From Meridianimaribacter flavus (lineage in GTDB: Bacteria > Bacteroidota > Bacteroidia > Flavobacteriales > Flavobacteriaceae): 64,000 nt of DNA. A model generated the notes under the pieces. That model searched no databases. It was not told the origin of the DNA and was given only the letters and a program-made list of their open reading frames with translations. Made by a program: the position numbers and the translations under genes. The stretch lies in the NCBI RefSeq assembly GCF_004366715.1, contig NZ_SOQZ01000004.1, positions 310,001 through 374,000 of the forward strand, written 5' to 3'. Shown here in pieces: positions 43,239-52,482 of the stretch (positions are counted from its first letter, which is position 1; each line of letters opens with the position of its first letter).

Positions 43239-44396
43239 ATGAAAAACACTTTTTTATTTGCATTCCTATTATTTACGTTAATTAGTAATGCTCAAAATGA
43301 ATTTAAAGATGGTAGTTATACCTCAAAAAATCAAGAAGAATTTAGCGGTTTAATCAAAATAATCTCTGAAAGAGAAATTATTTTTAAACACAGTATTGAT
43401 AGCAATGAAAAAATATTAAATGCTCAAGCTATACAAACTTTTAGTTTTAAAAAACCCTATAAAAAATATATAAGCCTTTCCGAAAACAATCAACCTGCTA
43501 AATTTTTTGAATATGTTATAGAAAGTGATGTTTCCCTTTTAATCCTAGATGACACCTATTATCTCAAAAACGAAACAGAGGGATTGAACAAGCTCGAAGT
43601 AAAGAAAATTGAAACATCGACAGATCAAGGTAAATACGAAAGCACTATTAACACTTACATAGGTGTACTGAATAATTATAGTAAGAACTGTAAAGAACTT
43701 CAATCCAAAGTTAATGCTGTAAAATATAACCGTAAAAGTTTATCTAAATTTGTTAGCGAACTAAATGCCTGTACAAATAACGATATTAATGACTTTTCTA
43801 TAGATGAAGAAGTAGTGAATCTCTTTGAAGCTGGAGTTACAGTTGGAGGAAATTATGCTAATTTTGAAGACACAACTACAGGAGGTTATAAAACTGAAAG
43901 TCCTAGTATGGGCTTAGGTATTGGAGGATTTGTTAGTTTTTCACCTAACATAAATAAATACAACTTATCCTTTCTTTTTGGAATTGAATACAACCAAAAG
44001 AAAGTTGATTATAGCTACAGAGAACCTAACTTTGTAAGTGATAGAAATATTGTACATGATGCAAGTGTAATTGAGCCTTATTTATTAGCTCTTTATCAAC
44101 CTTTTTATAACAAAAAAGGGCTTTTTAGTCCCTATATTGGTTTAGGTACATCTTATGGTTTTACCCTATCTCATGAAATTCAAGAAAGAGATAATCTTTC
44201 TGAGGTAATTTATGAAAGAGATGTTAATCAAACTTTTTCACTTCTCTACAAATTTGGAACATTTATAAACGTAAGCAAAAATAAGTTCATGTTTGAACTA
44301 GCTTTCTCTGATTACAGCTACCAAGTTCCAGGTGAAGCAGAGGATTATGGAACAAACTTTCAACTTAAAATAGGTTATGTATTTAATTTAAAATAA
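43239..44396 (+). CDS. Outer-membrane beta-barrel-like protein
   Basis: 385 residues with signal peptide (MKNTFLFAFLLFTLISNAQ). N-terminal soluble part (about 20-190), then a porin-like C-terminal barrel: FEAGVTVGGNYANF, FLFGIEYNQKKVDYSY, FELAFSDYSYQVPG and a terminal aromatic-rich strand FQLKIGYVFNLK. Function unknown. A terminator follows. Confidence 0.75.
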   Translation: MKNTFLFAFLLFTLISNAQNEFKDGSYTSKNQEEFSGLIKIISEREIIFKHSIDSNEKILNAQAIQTFSFKKPYKKYISLSENNQPAKFFEYVIESDVSLLILDDTYYLKNETEGLNKLEVKKIETSTDQGKYESTINTYIGVLNNYSKNCKELQSKVNAVKYNRKSLSKFVSELNACTNNDINDFSIDEEVVNLFEAGVTVGGNYANFEDTTTGGYKTESPSMGLGIGGFVSFSPNINKYNLSFLFGIEYNQKKVDYSYREPNFVSDRNIVHDASVIEPYLLALYQPFYNKKGLFSPYIGLGTSYGFTLSHEIQERDNLSEVIYERDVNQTFSLLYKFGTFINVSKNKFMFELAFSDYSYQVPGEAEDYGTNFQLKIGYVFNLK

Positions 44397-44418
44397 TTAA
44401 ATAAACTCAATACTTAAA

Positions 44419-44448
44419 GCCACTTTAAAAAATTAAAGTGGTTTTTTT
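44419..44448. terminator. Terminator
   Basis: GCCACTTTAA / TTAAAGTGG stem, AAAA loop, then T7. Confidence 0.85.
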
Positions 44449-44530
44449 ATTTATAAAACTGTTAACAACTTCCATTTTATAAACTCGTAAATAATTGTAT
44501 TTTTACGGGACAAAAAACCAAATCATATTA

Positions 44531-45295
44531 ATGGGTAAAATCATTGCAATTGCCAATCAAAAGGGAGGAGTAGGTAAAACAACTACTTCTGTTAACTTAG
44601 CCGCATCTTTAGGTGTTTTAGAAAAAAAAGTATTGCTAATTGATGCTGACCCTCAAGCCAATGCTACTTCAGGTCTTGGTATTGATGTAGAAACTATTGA
44701 AATAGGGACTTATCAATTATTAGAGCATACTACTTCCGCTGAAGAATGTATAATGTCTACCGATTCACCAAATGTAGATATCATACCAGCTCATATTGAC
44801 CTAGTGGCTATTGAAATTGAACTAGTAGATAAAGATGAACGTGAGTACATGCTTAAAAAAGCGATTTCTCACCTAAAATCATCTTACGATTATATTTTAA
44901 TTGACTGTGCACCATCGTTAGGTTTGTTAACATTAAACGCTTTAACGGCTTCAGACTCTGTGATTATTCCAATTCAATGTGAATATTTTGCTTTGGAAGG
45001 TTTAGGTAAACTTTTAAACACTGTAAAAAGTGTTCAAAAAATCCATAATCAAAACTTGGATATTGAAGGTATGCTTTTAACCATGTACGACCAACGTTTA
45101 CGACTTTCAAATCAAGTTGTAGAAGAAGTTCAAAAGCATTTTAGTGATATGGTTTTTGAAACCATTATTCAGCGTAATGTAAGATTAGGTGAAGCTCCTA
45201 GCTATGGTGAAAGCATTATTAACTACGATGTAAGTAGTAAAGGTGCTACAAATTACTTAAGTTTGGCAAAGGAAATTATTAAAAAGAATGGCTAA
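44531..45295 (+). CDS. parA: Chromosome partitioning ATPase ParA (Soj)
   Basis: 254 residues from the ATG at 44531 (MGKIIAIANQKGGVGKTTTS); an upstream in-frame start at 44495 is rejected because conservation begins here. Deviant Walker A KGGVGKTT, LIDADPQANATSGLG, and switch DYILIDCAPSLGLLT. Works with ParB and the origin region. Overlaps parB by one base. Confidence 0.96.
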   Translation: MGKIIAIANQKGGVGKTTTSVNLAASLGVLEKKVLLIDADPQANATSGLGIDVETIEIGTYQLLEHTTSAEECIMSTDSPNVDIIPAHIDLVAIEIELVDKDEREYMLKKAISHLKSSYDYILIDCAPSLGLLTLNALTASDSVIIPIQCEYFALEGLGKLLNTVKSVQKIHNQNLDIEGMLLTMYDQRLRLSNQVVEEVQKHFSDMVFETIIQRNVRLGEAPSYGESIINYDVSSKGATNYLSLAKEIIKKNG

Positions 45296-46194
45296 TGGCG
45301 AAGGCAACAAAAAAACAAGCATTAGGTAGAGGACTTTCAGCACTGCTTAAAGACCCTTCTAATGATATCAATTCGGTTCAGGACAAAAATGCAGACAAGG
45401 TAATTGGTAATATTGTTGATTTAGATATTGAAGCTATTGAGATTAACCCTTTTCAGCCTCGTACAAACTTTAATGAAGAAGCCTTACGTGAACTAGCATC
45501 TTCAATTAAAGAGCTTGGAGTTATTCAACCTATAACAGTAAGAAAACTAGAATTCAACAAATACCAATTGGTATCTGGAGAACGTAGGTTTAGAGCTTCA
45601 AAATTAATAGGTCTTGAAACTATTCCTGCTTATATTAGAATAGCCAATGACCAAGAGTCGTTAGAAATGGCTCTTGTTGAAAACATTCAACGTCAAGATT
45701 TAGACCCAATAGAAATTGCGTTATCTTACCAACGTTTAATTGACGAAATCAATTTAACGCAAGAACAAATGAGCGATCGTGTTGGTAAAAAGCGTTCTAC
45801 AATTGCCAACTATTTACGTTTACTTAAATTAGATCCAATCATCCAAACAGGAATGCGAGATGGATTTATATCAATGGGTCATGGTAGAGCAATTATTAAC
45901 ATTGAAGATCAAAATACACAGTTAACTATTTATGAAAAAATAATTACCAATAAACTTTCGGTACGAGAAACTGAAAAACTGGTAAAAAACTATCATTCTA
46001 GCAATACTGTAACTGTCCCAGAAAAGCAAGAACTTCCAAAATATATTAAAAAAGGCATAAAAGAGTTTTCAGAATACTTTGGCCATAAAATAAACGTTAA
46101 GGTATCAAAGAATGGTAAAGGTAGTATTACGATTCCTTTCCATTCTGAAGAAGATTTTAATCGTATACAAAAACTTGTTAAAAGTGCCAAATAA
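45295..46194 (+). CDS. parB: Chromosome partitioning protein ParB (Spo0J)
   Basis: 299 residues. N-terminal ParB/Srx box (IEINPFQPRTNFNEEALREL, SGERRFRASKLIG, ALVENIQRQDLDPIE), HTH (RVGKKRSTIANYLRLLKL) and a C-terminal dimer domain. The CTPase motif GERRFRA is intact. Couples with ParA. parS sites (TGTTTCACGTGAAACA-like) were not found in this window. Confidence 0.95.
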   Translation: MAKATKKQALGRGLSALLKDPSNDINSVQDKNADKVIGNIVDLDIEAIEINPFQPRTNFNEEALRELASSIKELGVIQPITVRKLEFNKYQLVSGERRFRASKLIGLETIPAYIRIANDQESLEMALVENIQRQDLDPIEIALSYQRLIDEINLTQEQMSDRVGKKRSTIANYLRLLKLDPIIQTGMRDGFISMGHGRAIINIEDQNTQLTIYEKIITNKLSVRETEKLVKNYHSSNTVTVPEKQELPKYIKKGIKEFSEYFGHKINVKVSKNGKGSITIPFHSEEDFNRIQKLVKSAK

Positions 46195-46795
46195 GACATT
46201 TTATAGTATTCTATTTTTACTTTTTATAGGTTCTACTTGCTTTTCACAAAGCGACAGCACCAAAGTAGATACTGACCTTATGGTAGTGAACGACACCATA
46301 ACTCGTGAGCCTATAAACATTCTTGCACCTTCAAAGGCTGCATTTTATTCTGCAGTGTTACCTGGTTTAGGTCAAGCTTACAATAAAAAATATTGGAAAA
46401 TCCCTATTGTTGTTGGTGCTATTACAACCGGAATTTTAATTTACGACCACAACAATAGAGAGTATCATCGTTATAGAGATGCATACAAAAGCCGATTAGC
46501 AGGCTACTCTAACGATGAGTTTTGGGGAACCCAAGCCGATGGCACAACTCCTCTAGCCTCTCCAAGAGTTTCTGACGATGGACTTATTAGAGCTCAAGAA
46601 TCGCTAAGGCGAAATAAAGAAATTTCATTATTAGTAACCATTGGTATTTATGCTTTAAATATTATTGATGCTAATGTTGACGCACACCTACTACAGTACA
46701 ACGTCGACGAAAATTTAGCTCTAAAGCCTCATTTTAAATATAATGAGCTTGAAAACACTTCTGATTTGGGTGTGACAGTAAATTTCAAGTTTTAG
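46184..46795 (+). CDS. DUF5683 membrane protein
   Basis: 203 residues from a GTG at 46184 (MPNKTFYSILFLLFIG), which gives a clean signal peptide; a longer frame from 46112 lies inside parB and is not favoured. Core LAPSKAAFYSAVLPGLGQAYNKKYWKIP is the DUF5683 signature, with membrane helices near 85-105 and 150-170. Overlaps parB by 11 bp and follows the parAB-DUF5683-dapB order common in flavobacteria. Confidence 0.88.
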   Translation: MPNKTFYSILFLLFIGSTCFSQSDSTKVDTDLMVVNDTITREPINILAPSKAAFYSAVLPGLGQAYNKKYWKIPIVVGAITTGILIYDHNNREYHRYRDAYKSRLAGYSNDEFWGTQADGTTPLASPRVSDDGLIRAQESLRRNKEISLLVTIGIYALNIIDANVDAHLLQYNVDENLALKPHFKYNELENTSDLGVTVNFKF

Positions 46796-46824
46796 CTTAG
46801 CAATACACAAACGATACTTAAATT

Positions 46825-47523
46825 ATGAAGATAGCTTTATTAGGATATGGAAAAATGGGAAAAACCATTGAAAGAATTGCTGAAGAAAGAGGCCATACCA
46901 TTGTTATAAAAGCTAAATTAGACACAGCATACACCATTACTGATGCCGATGTTGCAATAGATTTTAGTATTCCTGAAGCTGCTTACAATAATATTTCAAA
47001 CTGCTTACTCAATAATGTTCCAGTTATATCTGGGACAACAGGTTGGTTAAAAGATTATGACAAAGCAGTTAATTTATGCAAAGCGCAAAATGGTGCTTTT
47101 ATTTATGCCTCAAATTTTAGCTTAGGTGTAAATATCTTTTTTGAAGTTAATAAAGTATTGGCAAAACTTATGAATGGGCAACCTCAATACAATGTTGAGA
47201 TGGAAGAAATTCATCATACTCAAAAACTCGATGCACCAAGTGGAACTGCAATTACACTAGCTGAAGACATTATTAAAAATTCCAATTACGACAATTGGAC
47301 ATTAGATAACCCAAATCCAAAAGACATAAAAATAGACGCAAAACGTATTGAAAACGTCCCTGGCACACATGAAATCACTTATCAATCCAATGTAGATACT
47401 ATTCAAATAAAGCATACTGCCCATAATAGAGATGGGTTTGCTTTAGGTGCTGTTGTTGCAGCCGAATGGATTATTGGGAAAAAAGGTGTATTTTCAATGA
47501 ACGATGTGTTAAACATTGGTTAA
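46825..47523 (+). CDS. dapB: 4-hydroxy-tetrahydrodipicolinate reductase
   Basis: 232 residues. N-terminal Rossmann GYGKMGKTIE, VISGTTGW, catalytic YNVEMEEIHHTQKLDAPSGTA (His and Lys), and C-terminal HTAHNRDGFALGAVVAAEWI. Reduces hydroxy-tetrahydrodipicolinate in lysine/DAP synthesis. Confidence 0.96.
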   Translation: MKIALLGYGKMGKTIERIAEERGHTIVIKAKLDTAYTITDADVAIDFSIPEAAYNNISNCLLNNVPVISGTTGWLKDYDKAVNLCKAQNGAFIYASNFSLGVNIFFEVNKVLAKLMNGQPQYNVEMEEIHHTQKLDAPSGTAITLAEDIIKNSNYDNWTLDNPNPKDIKIDAKRIENVPGTHEITYQSNVDTIQIKHTAHNRDGFALGAVVAAEWIIGKKGVFSMNDVLNIG

Positions 47524-47580
47524 TTGCACAAAGGTTTGTAACGTTTTTAAATACTTTTCAACTCATAAAAAAAACATAAA

Positions 47581-49122
47581 ATGACGAGTACACAGTGGTT
47601 AATTTTTTTATTTGCTATTCAAATAATACATGGTCTAGGCACATGGAAACTTTATATTAAAGCAGGTAGAAAAGCTTGGGAAGCCTTTATACCATTTTAC
47701 AATGCTGTAGTATTAATGAAAATCATTAATCGTCCTTGGTGGTGGACCATTTTACTTTTTGTTCCTATTGTTAATCTTATAATGCTTCCTGTAGTTTGGG
47801 TTGAAACAGCAAGAAGCTATGGTAAAAACTCAGCAACTGATACATTATTAGCTGTTGTTTTACTTGGATTTTATAATTTCTATCTCAATTATGTAGCAGA
47901 TGTAAAATATATTGAAAACAGAGACTTACACCCTAAAACTGGTTTAGGAGATTGGGTAAACTCAATTTTATTTGCCATAGTTGCGGCAACTATTGTTCAC
48001 ACTTATTTTATCCAACCTTTTACAATTCCGACATCGTCTTTAGAAAAAACACTTTTAGTAGGTGATTTTCTTTTTGTAAGTAAAGTGCATTATGGTGCTC
48101 GTACACCAATGACCACCTTAGCTACACCAATGGTACACGATACAATACCAGTAGCAAAAATAAAATCGTACATTCCAAAATTTGAAATGCCATACTTTAG
48201 ACTTCCTGGTTTTCAAAAGATAAAAAGAAATGACATAGTGGTTTTCAACTGGCCTGTGGACACTATGAAGAACATGCGTCATACTGACAAATTCTACTAT
48301 AAGCCAATTGATAAAAGAACAAACTATGTAAAACGCTGTGTTGGTATTCCTGGTGATTCGCTGTCTCTAAAAGATGGATATGTATACATAAATGGTAAGC
48401 CTAATGATTTACCAGATAGAGCTAAACTTCAGTTTTCATATGAAATTACCTTTAAGCGTAATCTACATCCAAATGATATTATTTCTTTATTAAATAGATA
48501 TGATATTACTGATGGTCCAGGATATGGCAGAACACAAGGTTCATATTTAATTCCTGCAGCAACTGACGAAGCTATAGCACGTTTAAAGAACCATCCTGAA
48601 GTTGCTAGTGTTGTACCATTAAAAAATGAAGATGGTGTTAGAGATGCTGGTATTTTTCCTAGTAATGTGAATTACAACTGGAATAATGATTATTTCGGGT
48701 CGTTATATATTCCTGAAAAAGGAAAAACAATAGAGTTAACCTTAGAAAATTTACCGCTTTACAAACGCATTATCACTGCTTATGAAGGTCATAAACTTTC
48801 AGTAAACGGAAATCAAATTATAATTGACGACCAACCAACAACATCCTACACGTTTGCTCAAGATTACTATTGGATGATGGGAGACAATCGCCATAATTCA
48901 CAAGACTCAAGAGTTTGGGGATTTGTTCCGTTTGACCACGTAGTTGGAAAACCAGTTTTTATTTGGATGAGTTGGGAAAATGGAAAACCTCGTTGGGAGC
49001 GTTTCTTTACAACTGTTGGTGGCAGTGGAAAACCAACATCATACCTCATCCCATTTTTAGTGTTACTTTTAGGTTGGTTTGGGTTTAATAAATGGCGTAA
49101 ACGCAAAAAAGTAAATAGTTAA
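47581..49122 (+). CDS. lepB: Signal peptidase I (large flavobacterial type)
   Basis: 513 residues. N-terminal about 120 residues hold several membrane helices and a DUF5684-like region (WLIFLFAIQIIHGLGTWKLY, RPWWWTILLF). The catalytic part is split: FTIPTSSLEKTLLVGDFLFV with Ser153, NYVKRCVGIPGDSLSLKDG with Lys251, then a long insertion, and WMMGDNRHNSQDSRVWGFVP. Removes signal peptides at the inner membrane. The large insert is typical of Bacteroidota LepB. Confidence 0.94.
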   Translation: MTSTQWLIFLFAIQIIHGLGTWKLYIKAGRKAWEAFIPFYNAVVLMKIINRPWWWTILLFVPIVNLIMLPVVWVETARSYGKNSATDTLLAVVLLGFYNFYLNYVADVKYIENRDLHPKTGLGDWVNSILFAIVAATIVHTYFIQPFTIPTSSLEKTLLVGDFLFVSKVHYGARTPMTTLATPMVHDTIPVAKIKSYIPKFEMPYFRLPGFQKIKRNDIVVFNWPVDTMKNMRHTDKFYYKPIDKRTNYVKRCVGIPGDSLSLKDGYVYINGKPNDLPDRAKLQFSYEITFKRNLHPNDIISLLNRYDITDGPGYGRTQGSYLIPAATDEAIARLKNHPEVASVVPLKNEDGVRDAGIFPSNVNYNWNNDYFGSLYIPEKGKTIELTLENLPLYKRIITAYEGHKLSVNGNQIIIDDQPTTSYTFAQDYYWMMGDNRHNSQDSRVWGFVPFDHVVGKPVFIWMSWENGKPRWERFFTTVGGSGKPTSYLIPFLVLLLGWFGFNKWRKRKKVNS

Positions 49123-49202
49123 TTTGTTATTTGTTTATTTCGCCAACCATTTTACTAATAAATCAAATGCGTTGAGAAATTATCAAATAAACGCATAAAC
49201 AA

Positions 49203-49826
49203 ATGAACGTACTACTCCATCCTACATATTTCCCTAGTATAGCTCACTTTGTTGCTATTGCTAAAGCTGATAATTTAACGTTTGAGATTTGTGATAATTA
49301 CCAAAAACAAACCTATAGAAATCGTGCATACATTTATGCTGCTAATGGAAAGCTGCTTTTAAACATTCCTATAAAGCATACACAAAAAAACCGTCAACTT
49401 TATAAGGATGTAAAAATTGCTAATGATAGTAGGTGGCAGGATTTACATTGGAAATCTTTAGAATCGGCTTACAGAACGTCTCCTTTTTTTGAGTTTTATG
49501 AAGACGAATTTCAACCCTTGTTTACTGGTAATGAAACATTTCTTTTAGATTTTAATTTGAAATGTTTAGAAGTTGTTTTTGATTGCCTTCAATTACCTTT
49601 TGAATTTTCTACTACTGAGCATTTTGAAATAGAACCAAACCGCAAAACCGATTATAGGTTTTTAGCAAACAGTAGAAAAGAACAACCTCATAATTTTGAT
49701 TCCTACACACAAGTCTTTGATGACAAGCATGGGTTCATTCCTAATTTGAGCATATTGGATTTATTATTTAATGAAGGAACAAATGCTATGAGTTATTTAG
49801 AGTCTCAACAGCTTCAAACACCATAA
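49203..49826 (+). CDS. WbqC-family protein
   Basis: 207 residues. Starts LLHPTYFPSIAHFVAIAKAD, continues RNRAYIYAANGKLLLNIPIKH and WQDLHWKSLESAYRTSPFFEFYE, as in the WbqC family (COG-type proteins linked to LPS loci, fold suggests cofactor-dependent enzyme). Function not established. Often adjacent to lepB in Flavobacteriaceae. Confidence 0.88.
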   Translation: MNVLLHPTYFPSIAHFVAIAKADNLTFEICDNYQKQTYRNRAYIYAANGKLLLNIPIKHTQKNRQLYKDVKIANDSRWQDLHWKSLESAYRTSPFFEFYEDEFQPLFTGNETFLLDFNLKCLEVVFDCLQLPFEFSTTEHFEIEPNRKTDYRFLANSRKEQPHNFDSYTQVFDDKHGFIPNLSILDLLFNEGTNAMSYLESQQLQTP

Positions 49827-49827
49827 A

Positions 49828-50850
49828 CTACTTTGCTAATTTTAATTTAGCAAGTATAGGATAGTGGTCAGACAATTCAACATCAAAGGTTTTAAAACCG
49901 TTTACTTCAAAAGCATCATCAGCTAAAATAAAGTCAATTCTAACAGGAAAAAACTTAAAGTTAAACGTACGTCCAAAACCATTACCTCCTTCAACAAAAG
50001 CATCCTGTAAATCGCCTTTTATCTCTTTATACACATAGGAATAGGCAGTATTATTAAAGTCTCCACAAATAACCATTTTATACTTACATCTTGCTTTATG
50101 CTGTAAAAACAAATCGGTTTGACTTTCCTGCATTTTAAACGTTTTACTTACACGCTTAAATAAGTTTTCAGAGGACTCATTTGCTAATTTTTCAACCGTT
50201 GGATCTATACCAAGCGATTGTAGATGCACATTATAAATTCTTATCGTGTCCTTAGCCTTTACTATATCGACAAAAATGGCATTATTACTAGTGTTTGGAA
50301 ACTCAATAGAACCCGAGTTTACTATTGGGAATTTAGAAAATATTGCTTGACCGTTTTTCACCTTTTTACCTGAAAGCTCTTCATACTTATAGTACCCTTT
50401 TAAGTCAATAGCTTCATCAGGCCTGTATTCTTGCATGCTTAACACATCAGGCTGTTTTTCAGAAATAAAATCGACTATTTGAATTTTAACGGTTTCATCA
50501 GGAATCCATTCAAATACATTAAACAATCTCACATTATAATTCATCACTGAAATATTATTTGGATCTTCAATATTCTTGGATGATGAAAATTTATACAATG
50601 AAAACAGATAGTTATACCCAATAAACAATATAATAAGTGATAGTAAAAGCTGCTTTTTCACTTTTAAAAGCCAATACACAAAAAATAGAATATTGAGTAG
50701 TATTAAAAAAGGAACTGCAAGACTTAAAACTGATAATAAAGCGAAGTTTTTAGGCGACACATAAGGTAAAATATAAGACAGCAGCAACATTGTCGCTACA
50801 ATGGAGTTAACGAAGAACACCAATTTATCTACCAATTTTAGTCGCTTCAT
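49828..50850 (-). CDS. Endonuclease/exonuclease/phosphatase family protein
   Basis: 340 residues. N-terminal two or three membrane helices (about 10-85), then an EEP domain: ISVMNYNVRLFN, DVLSMQEYR (Glu), ICGDFNNTAYSY, and DHYPILAKLKL at the end. Phosphodiesterase-type fold facing the periplasm or membrane; substrate unknown. Followed in the same operon by two rhomboid genes upstream. Confidence 0.88.
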   Translation of the reverse strand: MKRLKLVDKLVFFVNSIVATMLLLSYILPYVSPKNFALLSVLSLAVPFLILLNILFFVYWLLKVKKQLLLSLIILFIGYNYLFSLYKFSSSKNIEDPNNISVMNYNVRLFNVFEWIPDETVKIQIVDFISEKQPDVLSMQEYRPDEAIDLKGYYKYEELSGKKVKNGQAIFSKFPIVNSGSIEFPNTSNNAIFVDIVKAKDTIRIYNVHLQSLGIDPTVEKLANESSENLFKRVSKTFKMQESQTDLFLQHKARCKYKMVICGDFNNTAYSYVYKEIKGDLQDAFVEGGNGFGRTFNFKFFPVRIDFILADDAFEVNGFKTFDVELSDHYPILAKLKLAK

Positions 50851-50856
50851 AGACTT

Positions 50857-51726
50857 TTAATCCTTACCTGATTTAAATAAAAACGCTTTTTCTTCTTTAG
50901 TTAAACTTTCATAACCGCTTTTACTGATTTTATCTAGAATGAGGTCAATTCGTTTTTGTTTAGTAAACTCATTAAAATCGTCTTTATTATGGCCTGCAAA
51001 CGGTTTTTTCTTGCTCTTATGAACTGTTTTTAAAGGCGACTTTCGTTTAAACATACTAGCAACGCTATCCATTATACGCTCAAAGCCTTTACCTATATCA
51101 TTTCCTTTAGTTAATTGTTGTGCATATAAATATCCTAACAAACTTCCTCCTAAATGCGCTACATAACCACCTTGGTTTATGGTAAACAATCCAAGAATAT
51201 CAATAACCACCATTGCTACACCTATATACCAAAGTTTAATGTTTATGGTTACCAATCGTGCTTCTTTATTAGGCATATAAGCGCTTAAAAAAATAATTAA
51301 AGCCCTTACTCCTGCTGATGCTCCTACCAATGGCAACGTATAGTTAACCAAGCTTCCAGAAAAAAGTGTATGAACCAATACAAATGCAAGTCCGCCAAAT
51401 AAAATTCCTAAAAAGTAAATATTCAAAGATAGTTTTACACTAAAAAGGTTAACCAGCATATTAGAAATAAAATACAGGATAAGCATATTTAGAGCAATAT
51501 GCCAAAAACCGTAATGCACAAAACCATAGGTAAAAATAGACCAAGGTTGGTATATAAACTCGTTAAGACTCACAGGTAATTCAAACCAATGCAATACATT
51601 GGTAGTGTTTTTAACCTTTGTAAGTATAAACCCAATTATATATATAACAACATTAACACCTATAATCTTTTCAAAGGCATTAAGACGCTTTAGTTTGTCT
51701 TGTATGTCTTGAGTAAGTGTTGTCAT
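50857..51726 (-). CDS. Rhomboid intramembrane serine protease
   Basis: 289 residues with six or seven membrane helices. GASAGVRALI holds the catalytic Ser (GxSx) and YVAHLGGSLLGYLYA the catalytic His. HYGFWHIALNMLILYFIS is the L1/TM2 rhomboid motif. C-terminal cytoplasmic tail rich in Lys. Adjacent (6 and 1 bp gaps) to EEP and another rhomboid gene. Confidence 0.93.
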   Translation of the reverse strand: MTTLTQDIQDKLKRLNAFEKIIGVNVVIYIIGFILTKVKNTTNVLHWFELPVSLNEFIYQPWSIFTYGFVHYGFWHIALNMLILYFISNMLVNLFSVKLSLNIYFLGILFGGLAFVLVHTLFSGSLVNYTLPLVGASAGVRALIIFLSAYMPNKEARLVTINIKLWYIGVAMVVIDILGLFTINQGGYVAHLGGSLLGYLYAQQLTKGNDIGKGFERIMDSVASMFKRKSPLKTVHKSKKKPFAGHNKDDFNEFTKQKRIDLILDKISKSGYESLTKEEKAFLFKSGKD

Positions 51727-52479
51727 TTAATCCCATCTATTTTTATTAAACTGATTCTTTTTCCAATACCACATAATTATAAAGCCTGTTAATGCGCCTC
51801 CAACGTGAGCAAAATGTGCAACACTAACTCCAAACATAGAATTCCCTCCTGTGAGACCTGAAATCACTTCGTAACCTAACAATAATGGAATAAAATACTT
51901 TGCTTTAATAGGAATCGGCAAAAAAATCAACATCAACTCAGCATTTGGAAAAGACATCCCAAACGCAACCAAAAGTCCCATTAAGGCTCCAGAAGCTCCT
52001 AAACTATTAGAATAAAATATTTTTTGCAAAGAGTTCCAATTACTTTCTCCTATAGTTTTTACCCAATCAGGGTTGTACTTTTCTTGATTTAAAATTGAAA
52101 CTAAAGTTTCTTTATCTAATCCATCAGCAAGTAATGGACTTATTATAGAATTAAATTGTACATAGTCAATCAATAATGGAATAAGCACTGCTCCTAATCC
52201 ACATGAAAAGTAAAAAAACAAAAACTTATTTCTTCCCCACATCTGCTCCAAAGGACTCCCAAACATCCATATACCCAACATATTGAAAAGAATATGTAAA
52301 TAAAATGTAGGATGATGCATAAACATATGCGTAAAAATTTGCCAAACTTGAAAGTTGTCGTTTTCAGGAAACCACATAGATAAAAGAGCAAAAGCCTTAT
52401 CTCCAACAACTTGACATCCTATAAAAACCAGGACATTTATAATAATAAGGTGCTTAACCGTTTCTGTAATTCTCATCAT
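51727..52479 (-). CDS. Rhomboid intramembrane serine protease (second copy)
   Basis: 250 residues. HPTFYLHILFNMLGIWMFG (rhomboid TM2), SLGASGALMGLLVAFG with catalytic Ser, and VAHFAHVGGALTGFI with His. It follows mutL by 3 bp and its stop is one base from the downstream rhomboid start, so mutL and both rhomboids are likely co-transcribed. Confidence 0.93.
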   Translation of the reverse strand: MMRITETVKHLIIINVLVFIGCQVVGDKAFALLSMWFPENDNFQVWQIFTHMFMHHPTFYLHILFNMLGIWMFGSPLEQMWGRNKFLFFYFSCGLGAVLIPLLIDYVQFNSIISPLLADGLDKETLVSILNQEKYNPDWVKTIGESNWNSLQKIFYSNSLGASGALMGLLVAFGMSFPNAELMLIFLPIPIKAKYFIPLLLGYEVISGLTGGNSMFGVSVAHFAHVGGALTGFIIMWYWKKNQFNKNRWD

Positions 52480-52482
52480 AGC

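Noticed and set aside
46112-46183. Extended start of the DUF5683 gene inside parB
   Set aside because: The region codes for ParB in another frame; the GTG at 46184 gives a clean signal peptide.
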